Shown here: positions 33,068-44,800 of the stretch, piece by piece
How positions within the stretch are numbered: the stretch's first letter is position 1
How the letters are laid out: every line of letters begins with the position of its first letter
DNA from: Acanthopleura granulata
Taxonomy: Eukaryota; Mollusca; Polyplacophora; Chitonida; Chitonidae
Direction of reading: 5' to 3'
NCBI GenBank assembly: GCA_016165875.1
Contig: JABBOT010000003.1
Span: forward strand, 35,685,860-35,749,859
Length of the DNA stretch: 64,000 nt
Position numbers and translations under genes: made by a program
The notes under the pieces: generated by a model
Told to the model about the DNA's origin: nothing
Database searches by the model: none
What the model saw: only the letters and a program-made list of their open reading frames with translations

Positions 33068-34130
33068 AACACGTTCATTAGGAAACAGATTAAAGGAAAC
33101 AGGCACGTATAAGTCAGCTTTCAAGAAACATTTTTCTCCTGTAAAGGCTAACTACTATCACGGATTTTTCGTACATTTAGGGTCCAAGGGTGCCTTGTAT
33201 ACAGCATGGACTATAGATTCGTAACATATGACGGTTGAGTACTGAATACTTTCGAACTTACGTAGGAATGTATTCCAGAATCACTGCTCAGTGCATTGCT
33301 GATATGACAAAGCCTTTCAGTCGTTAGTTGTTTCCATGCATTACTTACATTTTAACTTCACTTTCAATGTTATTTCGGTTGAATTCCGATGATGTGTACA
33401 TGTAACCCACTCACGACATATTTGCAGCGATGCCCCTCTTGAACACTATGCAGAAGACATAGGCATATGTAGAATTATCCAATCACAATATACTGAATCG
33501 GCCAGACCCCAGCACTAGGTACTTCCCTCATTGCTAACCGCCATGTCATGGAATTACTAATATAGGCAATTTGATACCTGTTTATTTGATCTGATTTAAC
33601 ACATTCAAGAGTATCGCACCTATAAACTGAACAGAGCCTGGAGCCAGTTTCTCGCAACTTTTCTCGCAAAATACCTCGCCTTATGGTGCTATAACCCAGA
33701 CGACGTCTTTCACAAAAAATATTACGAAAAAATGTCGTACAAAGTAAATTTGTGAAAGTGGGCTGTGGTTTAAACGTGGGACTGCCTGCTATCATGGCAA
33801 AGCCAATCGTAATTGATGCTTACATGTTCATGAGTTATGCTTTGGTTTTATATGTTGCTACCGATTTGGTACATTCGCTACACCTCAAACACAAAAGGCT
33901 ACCTAAAAGAAATTATACACCTCACTGTTCTATAAAGTCACCTTGATGTCAGATCATTGTATAACCATCACAGCCAAATATGAAAGTCACATACGCGGTT
34001 ACTAATGAAAGTTAGGTTATACACTTGGCTGTTCTATGAAGCCCTTTGATGTCAGATCACGGTATAACTATCACAGCATTTCCTCCCACCATATAAATCT
34101 GCCCGCCGTGGTTGTGAAATTTTCTTCAAT

Positions 34131-34388
34131 ACGGCGTCTCAGTCGGTTAGCGCGCTAGCGCAGCCCAATGACCTAGAAGCCTCCCACCAATGTGGTCGCT
34201 GTGAGTTCAATTCCACCTTATGCTGGCTTCCGGCCGTGCGTGGGAAGGTCTGCCAGCAACCTGCGGATGGTCGTGGGTTTCCCCTGGGCTTTGCCTTGTT
34301 TCCTCCCACCATAATGCTGGCCGCCGTCGTATAAGTGAAATATTCTAGAGTACGGCGTAAAACACCAATCAAATAAATAGATAAAAAA
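34131..34388 (+). repeat. tRNA-derived SINE, near full length
   Basis: The head GTCTCAGTCGGTTAGCGCGC, the body GGTTTCCCCTGGGCTTTGCC and the tail GGCGTAAAACACCAATCAAA plus ATAA are all present. About 258 bp. Confidence 0.88.
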
Positions 34389-36079
34389 CTAGGCCAATCA
34401 CAGCAAAACATGAATTTTAAAGCATGAATTTCATATCTTACCATACCATAATATATGACGGTGCATGTCATGCACAGGTCTTACCATGATTTTCATCGCA
34501 ATACTTTTCAAAGGCAAACAGTCTGTTGTCATAACTCAAAGATATAACTCAATACAGTGATTTGCTGAATTTCCTTCTTCCCATTTTCAGGAGAAATGTT
34601 ATACAATGTCATCAGGGTACATCATTTACAGAAAATCTCACGCGCTCTTCTCGGAAAGAGTTGAAGAGCGACTATAACGGTAAAACTGATGGGGCCTTTC
34701 GGATATTCAGTAATTGGACGAGCATCGACCTACAGGGTGCGGCAATCTGATACAAGGGACACACTTAACACGGTAATTCAGGAGCACTTTACGGTGATAA
34801 TGAGAGTGATTCTGCAAGAAACAACCATCTCTTTAACTATTTGCCCAGGCTCTTCACCTGGCGGGCCAGCACGTCAGTTACCTGTCAGAGCTGGCCCCAG
34901 TTCCCAGCCCTCAGCGGCCCAATCAATGGAACGGCAAGTCAGGTAAACACGTCCCGTGCTTACTCGAAGTGCCAACGGCCCGAGAAGAGCAAAGGGCTGA
35001 GGACAGCGCGGATCCGCTATAGAACACTCCCGTGACTCCGGGACCCATCCGAACGATATTGAAGAACGGCGTATCAAGTTCTAACACCGTCTATATACAC
35101 GGAAGATGTGATTCCCCGGCCAAGTACCGCTCAAACATGTGTTCATTATTAATAGCATTCCCATCGGTCGCCTCGGTTATATTTCTGTCTTAATGGCCTG
35201 TATTGACGCCACGGTCACGAGTGGAAAGCCGAACGCTCTCCTCGATGTGGTTACGAAATGTCTTTACATCATATCGATTACAGAACGGGGGTAATGAGCA
35301 AGGGCACGGAGAATGAAAAAGAGCAACATTTGAGAGATGATCTGTCCGGCCCGTTTAGAGATTAGATAAAGAGAGTGGCGTGCCCCAACCGGGGCCGTTC
35401 CTCACGAAGCCGTAGTTTTTAAACGGTACACGGCACCGGCAGATGTTATGCATACACTGACTATAACACCAAGATAAATGTTACCAGGGAAATGTTTGAA
35501 AACGGAAACAGAAAGGAAAAAACAGTTCATATAATACCCATTTGCACCACATATATAGATATAGCTTATGAAGAATTATTATCATATAAAAAGGCATACG
35601 AGGTTTGGGTTCCATTCCACCCTTGCCTAATGCCCTAGAAGAATGGTCTATAAATATGACCACGGTGTATGGGTCAGTGGAGGAAACTGGGCAGTGTCCA
35701 GTAGATACAACCGCTCAACAGTAGCCATCTGACAAGCCATCCTGATTTAAAGGCAACGCAGAATTCTTGATTCGAACCCGTGATTTCCATGACCAAAGGC
35801 TGGCAGACATCAGCCATTCTACAGTTCGGCCAGTTGTGATTGGACACGGCACTCAAGGATATATATAGTTGATCGAGGTCATTTTACAGTCCTATTTTTA
35901 TCCGATTTGGGATCATATATAGAGGCGGTGATATACACCACACTGATTCAGATCAGATCTAAGCTCTCCATTTCTCTCGGATCCATACATTCATCCATTA
36001 CACATTTGGAAGCTGCTTTTACTGTATTACGCCCGAGACTGTTTGATGTTAAACATGTACATGTAACTATATGGGACAG

Positions 36080-36233
36080 GCGTACGCGAGAAGATCCGCC
36101 AGCAACCAGCGGATGGTCGTGAGTTTTCCCCGGGTTCTGCCTAGTTTCCTCCCACCATATTACTGGCCGCCGTCGTATAAATGATACATTCTTGAGTACG
36201 GCGTAAAACACCATTCAAATAATTAAATAAATA
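36080..36233 (+). repeat. tRNA-SINE, 5'-truncated
   Basis: Starts in the body near GATCCGCCAGCAACCAGCGG and runs to the CATTCAAATAATTAAATAAA tail. No tRNA-like head. Confidence 0.8.
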
Positions 36234-36475
36234 CATCGGAGAGAGAAAGACCACCGCTAACGTCATTTAGGTGACTGTCGTTAGGTCTGGTGATAAAAAA
36301 AAACCACGTCATCTTGTCAGAAAACTCCAGGATATATTGCGTTGCAAGATTTTTTTATACCTTAAACTATATTCGACAAAATCTGGCTAACCGTTGTGAA
36401 ATGCAAGGGATTTGGACCTGTATATTCCAGCGCATAGTATGCATTCATGTCCACGGCGTTGAAGTATCAGATTAA

Positions 36476-36940
36476 ACCATGCTGCCACTAGAAGGCTGGC
36501 CATGGTCTGATACAATCATAAAACATACTGCCACTAGAAGGCTGGCCGTGGTTTGATACAATCATAAACCATACTGCCACTAGAAGGCTGGCCGTGGTCT
36601 GATACAATCATAAACCATACTGCCACTAGAAGGCTGGCCGTGGTCTGATACAATCATAAACCATACTGCCACTAGAAGGCTGACCGTGGTCTGATACAAT
36701 CATAAACCATACTGCCACTAGAAGGCTGGCCGTGGTCTGATACAATCATAAACCATACTGCCACTAGAAGGCTGGCCGTGGTCTGATACAATCATAAACC
36801 ATACTGCCACTAGAAGGCTGGCCGTGGTTTGATACAATCATAAACCATACTGCCACTAGAAGGCGGGCCGTGGTCTGATACAATCATAAACCATACTGCC
36901 ACTAGAAGGCTGGCCGTGCTCTGATACAATCATAAATTTA
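36476..36940. repeat. 46-bp minisatellite, about 10 copies
   Basis: Units of exactly 46 bp starting CTGCCACTAGAAGGCTGGCC at 36482, 36528, 36574, 36620, 36666, 36712, 36758, 36804, 36850 and 36896. Copies differ at only a few positions (GGCCGTGG or GGCCATGG; GTCTGA or GTTTGA; one GGCGGGCC). The high identity indicates recent expansion or homogenisation. Not coding. Confidence 0.95.
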
Positions 36941-37425
36941 TATACTTCCAACCATAAAGCAAGTAAATGGAATGAACATCGGGATTTCAATGGGCGTAAA
37001 TTCCCAATGTGAATGGTCAACGAACACCATAATTATTTTAGCATATCAATTTTACTTCCAATCAAATCTATCTGGATATATGCATCTATTCTCAAACAAA
37101 GAAAACCCCCAGTCTTCATATTCTGTACACATTCCCGAGTATAACAATCGCTGCGAACTGAACTTGTTCACAGTTCAAAGGGACAAAACACAATTTTTCT
37201 CTTTCCGATACAATTAGCAGGTTGTAGAAAGGCCTTTCTACACCTATGCCGTTATACCCATGTGTCCTTGTTCTGGGTTTCCACCACAGCAATCATGATA
37301 ACAAAATCAAATTTGATCTGTCAAATCTAACAAAACATGAACAATACTGCAGAATGATTTTCATAACATAACAGCATTCGGGAATCAAACTTGTCGAGTA
37401 CATCTTCGAATGTTCTAAAATAACC

Positions 37426-37489
37426 CCCCCCCCCCAAAAAAAAACAACAACAACAACAACAACAACAACACACACACACGCACACAGGG
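37426..37489. repeat. Compound poly-C / poly-A / CAA / CA microsatellite
   Basis: A C12 tract followed by A9, (CAA)n and (CA)n. Low-complexity sequence. Confidence 0.85.
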
Positions 37490-40400
37490 ACATGGTAGAT
37501 TTTAGTTGGCCATGCCATTAACGATAACAACCACAATATCCGTCCTTTCTGGTGCTAACTTTTGCTATGTAGGCAGTTCTTACAGTAATCAAATGCAGTT
37601 TACGAGTAGCTTGGATAACCTGAAAACAAAATAAAACCCCCAAACAAGAAGCGCCATGATTGTTTCTGTGAATAAATATTTAGATTAATATAAATCCGTA
37701 TAGCATATTCAATGCTTATTGTACTTAGTGGTTCTGATTTTAAGCCACTTCCGTCTGTAGAATGCTTTCTAATGCAGCAGAAATGTATTACATGTACACT
37801 CAGAAATGGACCACTTACCATCCCGTCCTCTTAACCAAGAACACTGATAACTTACTTAGCACTAGTGGCTATCCCACTTTTCTCGAACACAATGTAATAT
37901 TTGATTTGCTCCTTGGGATTTTAAAAGAAAACACAACACTAGACCAAATGTATATATGTATAGATAAAAAAAGCATATTCATAGTTCAAAACACGTGATT
38001 TTTATTTTTGTGATATATGGTAACCAAAATATCACAGTTCAGAGTAAGCAAAAACACCCACGTAGGGAAAATCGAACGGGCCGCCACGCTCTCAGTTTTA
38101 ACCAATCAAGGAGGAGATATTTCTACCATCCGAGAAGACATCGGTTTCTGCTGTAACGTCACCCGTACCTAAGTCACTACTTTGCCCTGTAGAAATAGTG
38201 TTAAATCAGCTGTTTTCATTGTGATTACGAGACAATTCAGATATACTTTAAAGCCATTTTCAATGAGAGAGTGGTTGTGGAATACGCCTGGGGTTATTCT
38301 CCGGGGTATCAACCAGGAGGCCACAGTGCATGACCTTCGATTGTAATAATAAAGGGGACTGTATTTCGCAAAACAAAATAATGTCTCGCCTCGAATACTG
38401 AAGAGCTTAGGGTACAGATGACACAACTTTGTGTTTCTGGTTTCTCTAAAATGACGTGTATTATGGCCTCGAAATAATTCCATATTAAAAGATGATTTAT
38501 AGAGTTACCAAGCACATCATAAAAAATTACCTAGGTCTGCATGGACAGCTCTTCTGAAATAACTTTTACTGTCTTTTCTTTTAAACGATTGAAATGAATT
38601 AAGGCTATCTCAACCCATCAACGACATCCACGTCAATATAAACCAATTTTCGTTACTGACACCTCAAATTGTCGTTTGACAAAACATTCGCATCATCACC
38701 ATTTTGATGCCTCACACTATGTCATCAGGGGCTGGCGACATTTCTGATCAAATATATAGATCAGGCATTCTATCGGTCGAAATATGTTGCAGAATACAGT
38801 ATGCTTTGGCACAGACAAGTACTGCACATCACATAAGATTCTAACGGTACCATCTATCCTTTAAACCTAAAACCACACTTAAACACTTAAAATATCAACA
38901 GAAGAAACAAAATGCCCAATAAATAAAACGAATCGTATCAACAGGTGCTGCCATCAAAATCACACACACAAAAACGGCAAAATCACGGCTAAGCCATTAA
39001 AATTTGCATCCAGAGTTCAAAACTCGCCTACAAACTACACTTAAAATAAATCAGAGGTTCTTCATGAATTAAAATTTCATCTTAAGCTGAGGGTAATCAG
39101 CCAGATGAACAAAATGCTGTAGTTTTGATAGCGATTTTACCCGATACTACTACAGGAATTATGCGGAGGTACATGTAGCTGATCTGTGAGACTTTGCACC
39201 CCTCCAAAAATCTTGAATGACATCCAACGTTCTCCAAATCTCTAAGTGATTAAATTTCTCTTTTTTAAACAACATAAACATGCTGGACGTCAAGTATTGA
39301 GGATTATTCAAACTTTAACAAGGGACAGAGGTTCTGAAATTACAAATCCACTAGTTAATGTTCAAAAACGTAGGTAACTGCCTTGCTGTTTACAGTACCA
39401 AAATAAACTTTCGAACAAAAAGTGCCTGGAAGTTTTGTGGTTCTGTGTTAAATTCATCAAATGCTGATTTTTTTCATTTTGTGTACCATATTTTTTTCAT
39501 CTTGTGTAAATATACTTGGCATTTCAGCACTAGAACAGTATAGAACTTCACTGCAATGAAATACTGTGTAGAAATGCCCCTCATCATAACAAGTGAGTAT
39601 ATTTACACGATATATATACAAGGTATGTATAAACATCTCTTATAATACTCAAATGAAAATATAATCTTCACCAGCAATATACATTCGTTTGTAGTTAAAA
39701 TCACAGGGCAAGCATAAGTAAATAGACACTATGTCGTAACCCCAAAAATTAGCAAGAAGAGGCACTGTACAAAGACATTAATACTTGTTTTTGTTACATA
39801 ACTTTGCCAGTAAAACAGGCTGGTACATGCAGTGTTGGATCTAAAGTATCAACCAGTACTACTAATTTTATATAAATCTGAGGATACAATTCATTCAGAA
39901 AGCTGTTTAGAGGTTTGCCTGCACGACTTGTAGACGTCCTCAATACTACATGACCTCTTTGGTTCTAAAATGCATTTTTTTTCATGCAAATTTTAGGGTG
40001 AAAGCAGTAAATGAGGTTATAATGGCTACACGGTGTGAGAGTGTTTCACCACTTGAGGCATCTAAACATTGGCTGCCACTTTCCTTAAACCGATAGCCTA
40101 CATGTAGTCATACAATTTCCTTCAAAACTAGATTCTGATTTATCACCGAGCTGTATAACAAATTATGCGCTTAACTATTTGGTAATGTTGTGCCAGGTGG
40201 CCTGGATGCAATTCTGTCCAAAACTAACTGTATTCATAGTTTGGAGCATCCGTCTGTATGCAGGATGGAGGTGTTAAATAACAATGCGCTAAATGCTGAT
40301 TTCTGCCAATTTCTTGTATAAAAGCCTTTTTTTTTCATTTTTTACGGCAAAATCTTATTGAATGCCTATCTCGCCTGGATTAAATTTCCTTTGTTTTCAC

Positions 40401-40625
40401 CTCCACAGGTCTAGTCACGTGACCAAAGACAGTGCTGTTGATTGGCTCAAACCTACTATGACATCACTGCAAAATGAAGAGACATCCTCTTTACAGTGTT
40501 GCTTCTCTCAAGAACAGCGTTTTATGACTGAGACAAGGGAGGTTATCAAGGCCACCCATAAGTTGTCTACACTAGGATCACATGTTACTAATTTTTCATG
40601 AATTACAGTGATATTTTTGATAATT

Positions 40626-40708
40626 GTTTTATTTATTTATTTGATTGGTGTTTTATGCCGGACTCAAGAATATTTCCCTTATACAATGGCAGTTGATAAT
40701 TATGAAGA
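40626..40708 (-). repeat. tRNA-SINE 3' fragment
   Basis: TTTATTTATTTATTTGATTG, GTGTTTTATGCCGGACTCAA, GAATATTTCCCTTATA. Only the 3' quarter of the element remains. Confidence 0.75.
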
Positions 40709-41411
40709 ATTATTTAAATTGCTGATAGTATGTAAAGGTGAGACATGTTCATAAGACAGCCTCGTAACAGAAAGCAATGAGAATAAACCAGTAAATTCTT
40801 TAAACTTCTTACCTGCGACCTACTCACTCCATAAAATTTACAAAAAGTATTTATCTTTGGGCCCACCCCTTCATGAAACTTCTTTTATACAACTTTTAAA
40901 TGTTGTTTTCATTATAATGAAAAAAAGAAAACCTAATTTACAAATTTTGCAACCGTGGACCTGATCTCCAAAAATGCAAATATACCAACGCATCTTCAGA
41001 CAACATAAACATGCAAGAAAAGTGTGCAAACAAGGAAAATGTATTCAGTCTCCTGGATATCCCCAAAAAGATGAAGTCATTCACAGATGTTTAGACAGAA
41101 TTCAGACACATTTTTCAACAAGCCATTTAGATTTTCAAATGATATGTTTATGTTAAATTCAAATACATGTACAAATACATGTGGCACACAACACACTACA
41201 AAGATGCATCAGAAAGTACCAATGATGAAAATACTTCCATACTAAACATTCCTTATATCCTACCATTATTGTTTAGATTTTGCTGGATTTAAAAAATCCT
41301 GTGCTGGATTGTATGCACAGGTATTTAATTAATGGTAATTGCGAACAAAATTTACCAAGTTTACTTCAATCTTCTGTTGAGAATCACTCATTGGTTACCT
41401 CTCACAGATAA

Positions 41412-41417
41412 TTTATT
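41412..41417 (-). terminator. Candidate poly(A) signal of MPC1
   Basis: AATAAA on the minus strand, 223 bp beyond the MPC1 stop codon. Confidence 0.45.
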
Positions 41418-41639
41418 GAGGTTATTGAATGAGGGGAAAAAATAACAAAAACAACAAAAAAAAAAAAAAAACAGACCACATGCACACCTCTCATGGGTAT
41501 AACTCACAGAAATGCTACAACAGAGAACAGCTGATGAGGAATATCACAAAAACTTATGAACAGCCTTGGAGAAAAAAAAGAAAAAAAAATAGCTTGAGTA
41601 TATCATCTTATATACACTGCTTCTATCTGTACTAGCTTG

Positions 41640-41853
41640 CTAAAGATACACAATGGTGACTTCTTTCAGGGCGTCGTCATAGAGGCGGTACTTCCTGTCG
41701 AATTCGGCCACTTGCTTCTCCAACTCTTCAGGAGTCATTTCTTCTGCAGGTTTGATGGGACGTACCTCAGGGTACAATTCTGGGTGGACTGCTATTTCCT
41801 CTTCCACCACTTTCTTGTGGTGTAGTAACCTCTCTTCCGCCGACAAGAAGAAC
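41640..41853 (-). CDS. MPC1: MPC1 coding exon 6, lineage-specific C-terminal tail
   Basis: Acceptor CTCTGCTTGCAG completes Gln102, then [55 protein letters not shown] and [15 protein letters not shown], stop. It is rich in Glu and Lys with no membrane segment and has no counterpart in human or fly MPC1 as I recall them. The open frame, good acceptor and protein-like composition argue it is real coding sequence. Confidence 0.8.
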
Positions 41854-44800
41854 CTGCAAGCAGAGGGCAGAAAAACTTAGGGCTGATCAAAAATACAGTA
41901 TCTGTTGAGATCATTAACAGCCAGGCTGTTACATTACAGCACCAGCAAGGTAGGATTTTCTGGAAATGAAAACATATAAACTTCAGGTGAGACATATTTT
42001 CAATATAGCAATGCCCACATGTAGCTTCCCAGATTTCAACAATAACTTGAATGCTTCGCAGTCTCTTATACTTGTTCTAATAATCCCAGAACTCAAACTC
42101 CAACTCTGACATAAAACTATAAACAAGTCTTTGATTTATTTATTTATTTATTTGATTGATATTTTACACCGTACTCAAGAACATTTCGTTTATACGACAG
42201 TGGTGGGAGGTAACCAGGCAGAGCCCGGGGAAAACCCATGAACACACCTAGACTGCTGGCGGACCTTTCCGTGTGCAGCCGGAGAGGAAGTCAGCATGAA
42301 AACCAGTCTTTGGAACCGTCATACGAAAATAAGTGATGATCAAACAATTTGTATGTTGTACTTCTGTTATCTTACCGTATTTAGGGCTACAGATAATAAC
42401 TAAATGAAAGAAGTGATCACCATCAAAAGTAAGCATCAATTCTAATTATCTGACCTTCCAGGCTTGTTTAAGAAAGGTGTTCAGTAATGATAGGCCCTAT
42501 CAGTTTCACAAAAGTTTATCGTGCCAAAAAATAAATAAAGTCTTTTATTTCTTTCAAGACCCCTGAAAGTGCTTGCCTTCACAATCACAAACCCCCATTT
42601 TTCACACACACACACGACAACAAACAAAAAAATCAAACAAACAAAAATTTGTCATTACCAAAGATAACAGATACGTAAAATACCTCCAGAAGTCAAAAAA
42701 AAATCAAGATCAACCTATCAGCTAAGAAATAAATCACTCACTGAAGCGACGAAAATCAAAGACGTTATATTTTATAGTTTCTTTAGCTTGCTCAGTGTTG
42801 CTCTCCCAACAGATTACCAGCTCTTGACCAATGAAGTCAAGTGTTTGAATCCAGTCCCTAGTGGTTCAAGGCCCCGTTTTACGAAGAGGGTGTAACGTTA
42901 CATCAAACGTGACTACGTAACTCTCTACAGTATGTGTTGTCATGGCAACGATGTTTGACATAACTTACACTCTATTCGTAAATGGCCCCATACAGGACCT
43001 GAGCACAAGTTCTGAAATATTTCGCCAAACTCCAAACTTATTATAAGTCAGTACAAATATTACAAATATTTACACAGTGAAACTTGTGAAAACCTCTCCC
43101 TCAGTATATCAAAATACCTCCTACCCCAGTCGTTTCATGTGGTCCACTTTGTCATCCATTCAAGTGACATACAATCCAACCTCTATATACTGGACCCTGT
43201 CAACTCTGAACACCGGTTCTGTTTATTAGTCCAGTTTTTTAACAAACAGTGCTATGTGACCTGAGAAAGCCTGAGATGTTGCATTGTGTGACAATAAGTG
43301 TGTCTTGAATGACTTCAAGCCACTGACGAAAAATATTCCTGCTGAGGGGTTTAACGCTTTTACTGACTACATCTGTAATGGTCAAACAATTCTGATGCGA
43401 CAGAGGATGACCCCTACCCATCAAGCATCCTTACTCTTACGACGCTGACGAAAGAAATGATCATAGAACGACACGACGCTTGATCAAATTTTTGGTTAAT
43501 TCCAGGATGTAAATCATTGTCTCCTATGAACTGTAATTTACTTTCAATCTTTCACTGTAAATATAACAGACGATGCACTATGCCACCCAACAAATTCGCC
43601 ACCTGTCGTAAGTAGCATTTTCTATCATTCCTATGCATGGCAGGTTTTCACACGTTTCACTGCATATGGTTTGCCACTTCTTGTTTATTCAGGTCACTTT
43701 GTCACGTTATCTCCCCAACCTCTAAATGACACAGATATTCAATAGTAACAATGCCGCCTCAACATTTACTGGCACAACATAGACTTTCACCTCATTACTC
43801 TCACACAAGAACTAATAAAATTAAACTACTGTCAAAATAATATCATATCATCTTCTGGATTAGAAGATGAAATCAATCAACAATGTATAAACACTACATG
43901 GTTCTACCAACACACTACAGATACATTACACATTACCTGGAACAGATGATCCAACATGCCAAAAATAACACAGGTAAAAAAAAAAAAAACAATGGTCGAA
44001 ATAGAGATTTAATGAAGAAAATGAGCCATAATAAATGTGTAATTTTCGTACCTGTTTGAAATTACATGTGCACAAGTTTTATGTGGACAGATCCTTAAAA
44101 AAATCCAATCTACATGAATCTTTCTGGATGAGTTTTATCTATCATACATTCATGGATATTATGAGTGTGTATGGAATAATGCAGGTACTGGTATGGCTGT
44201 ATAATGTGTGTAATATAAGCAGGTACTGGTATTATGCTTAATACTTAATGGTATTAAGCCAGGCGCTGGAATGGTTGTATATGTCTGGAATAAGCCACGT
44301 ACTGGTAAGGCTGTATATGTCTGGAATAAGTTAGGTGCTGGTATGGCTGTATGTCTGGAATAAGCCAGGTACTGGTATGGTTGTATATTATGTGTGGAAT
44401 AAGCCAGGTACTGGTATGGTTGTATATTATGTGTGGAATAAGCCAGGTACTGGTATGGTTATATATTATGTGTGGAATAAGCCAGGTACTGGTATGGTTG
44501 TATATGTGTGGAATATATGCCAGGTACTGATATGGCGGTATATGTTTTGAACAAGCCAGGTAATGATATGGCTGTATATGTCTGGAATAAGCCAGATACT
44601 AATATGGCTGTAGATGTCTGTAATAAGCCAGGGGCTGGTATGGCTGCATATGTATGGGATAAGCCAGATATTGATATAGACGTATTTATTTTATTTATCT
44701 GATTGGTGTTTTACGTCGTACTCAATTTCACTTATATGAAGGCGGCCAGCATTATGGTGGGGGGAAACCGGGCAGATCATAGGGGAAACCCACGACCATC

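Larger units (their letters stand above)
29376..41407. other. Intergenic region between convergent dsf-like and MPC1 genes
   Basis: About 12 kb with no exon I can support. It contains dispersed repeats, SINE copies (30716, 31075, 34131, 36080, 40626), microsatellites (32956, 37426) and a 46-bp minisatellite (36476-36940). GC-richer stretches at 31880-32110 and 34840-35080 contain short open frames without recognisable domains. The rest is AT-rich and featureless to me. Confidence 0.6.

Noticed and set aside
32786..33112. Open frame rich in Asn and Ser
   Set aside because: Produced by a trinucleotide microsatellite; no splice or domain support.
34840..35080. GC-rich open frames on both strands
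   Set aside because: No recognisable domain, and open frames in several registers as expected from base composition. Could be regulatory but unsupported.
44335..44702. Repetitive open frames (VWNKPGTGM units) on the plus strand
   Set aside because: The minisatellite unit length is a multiple of three, so the frame stays open by arithmetic. It lies in an MPC1 intron with no start context or homology.
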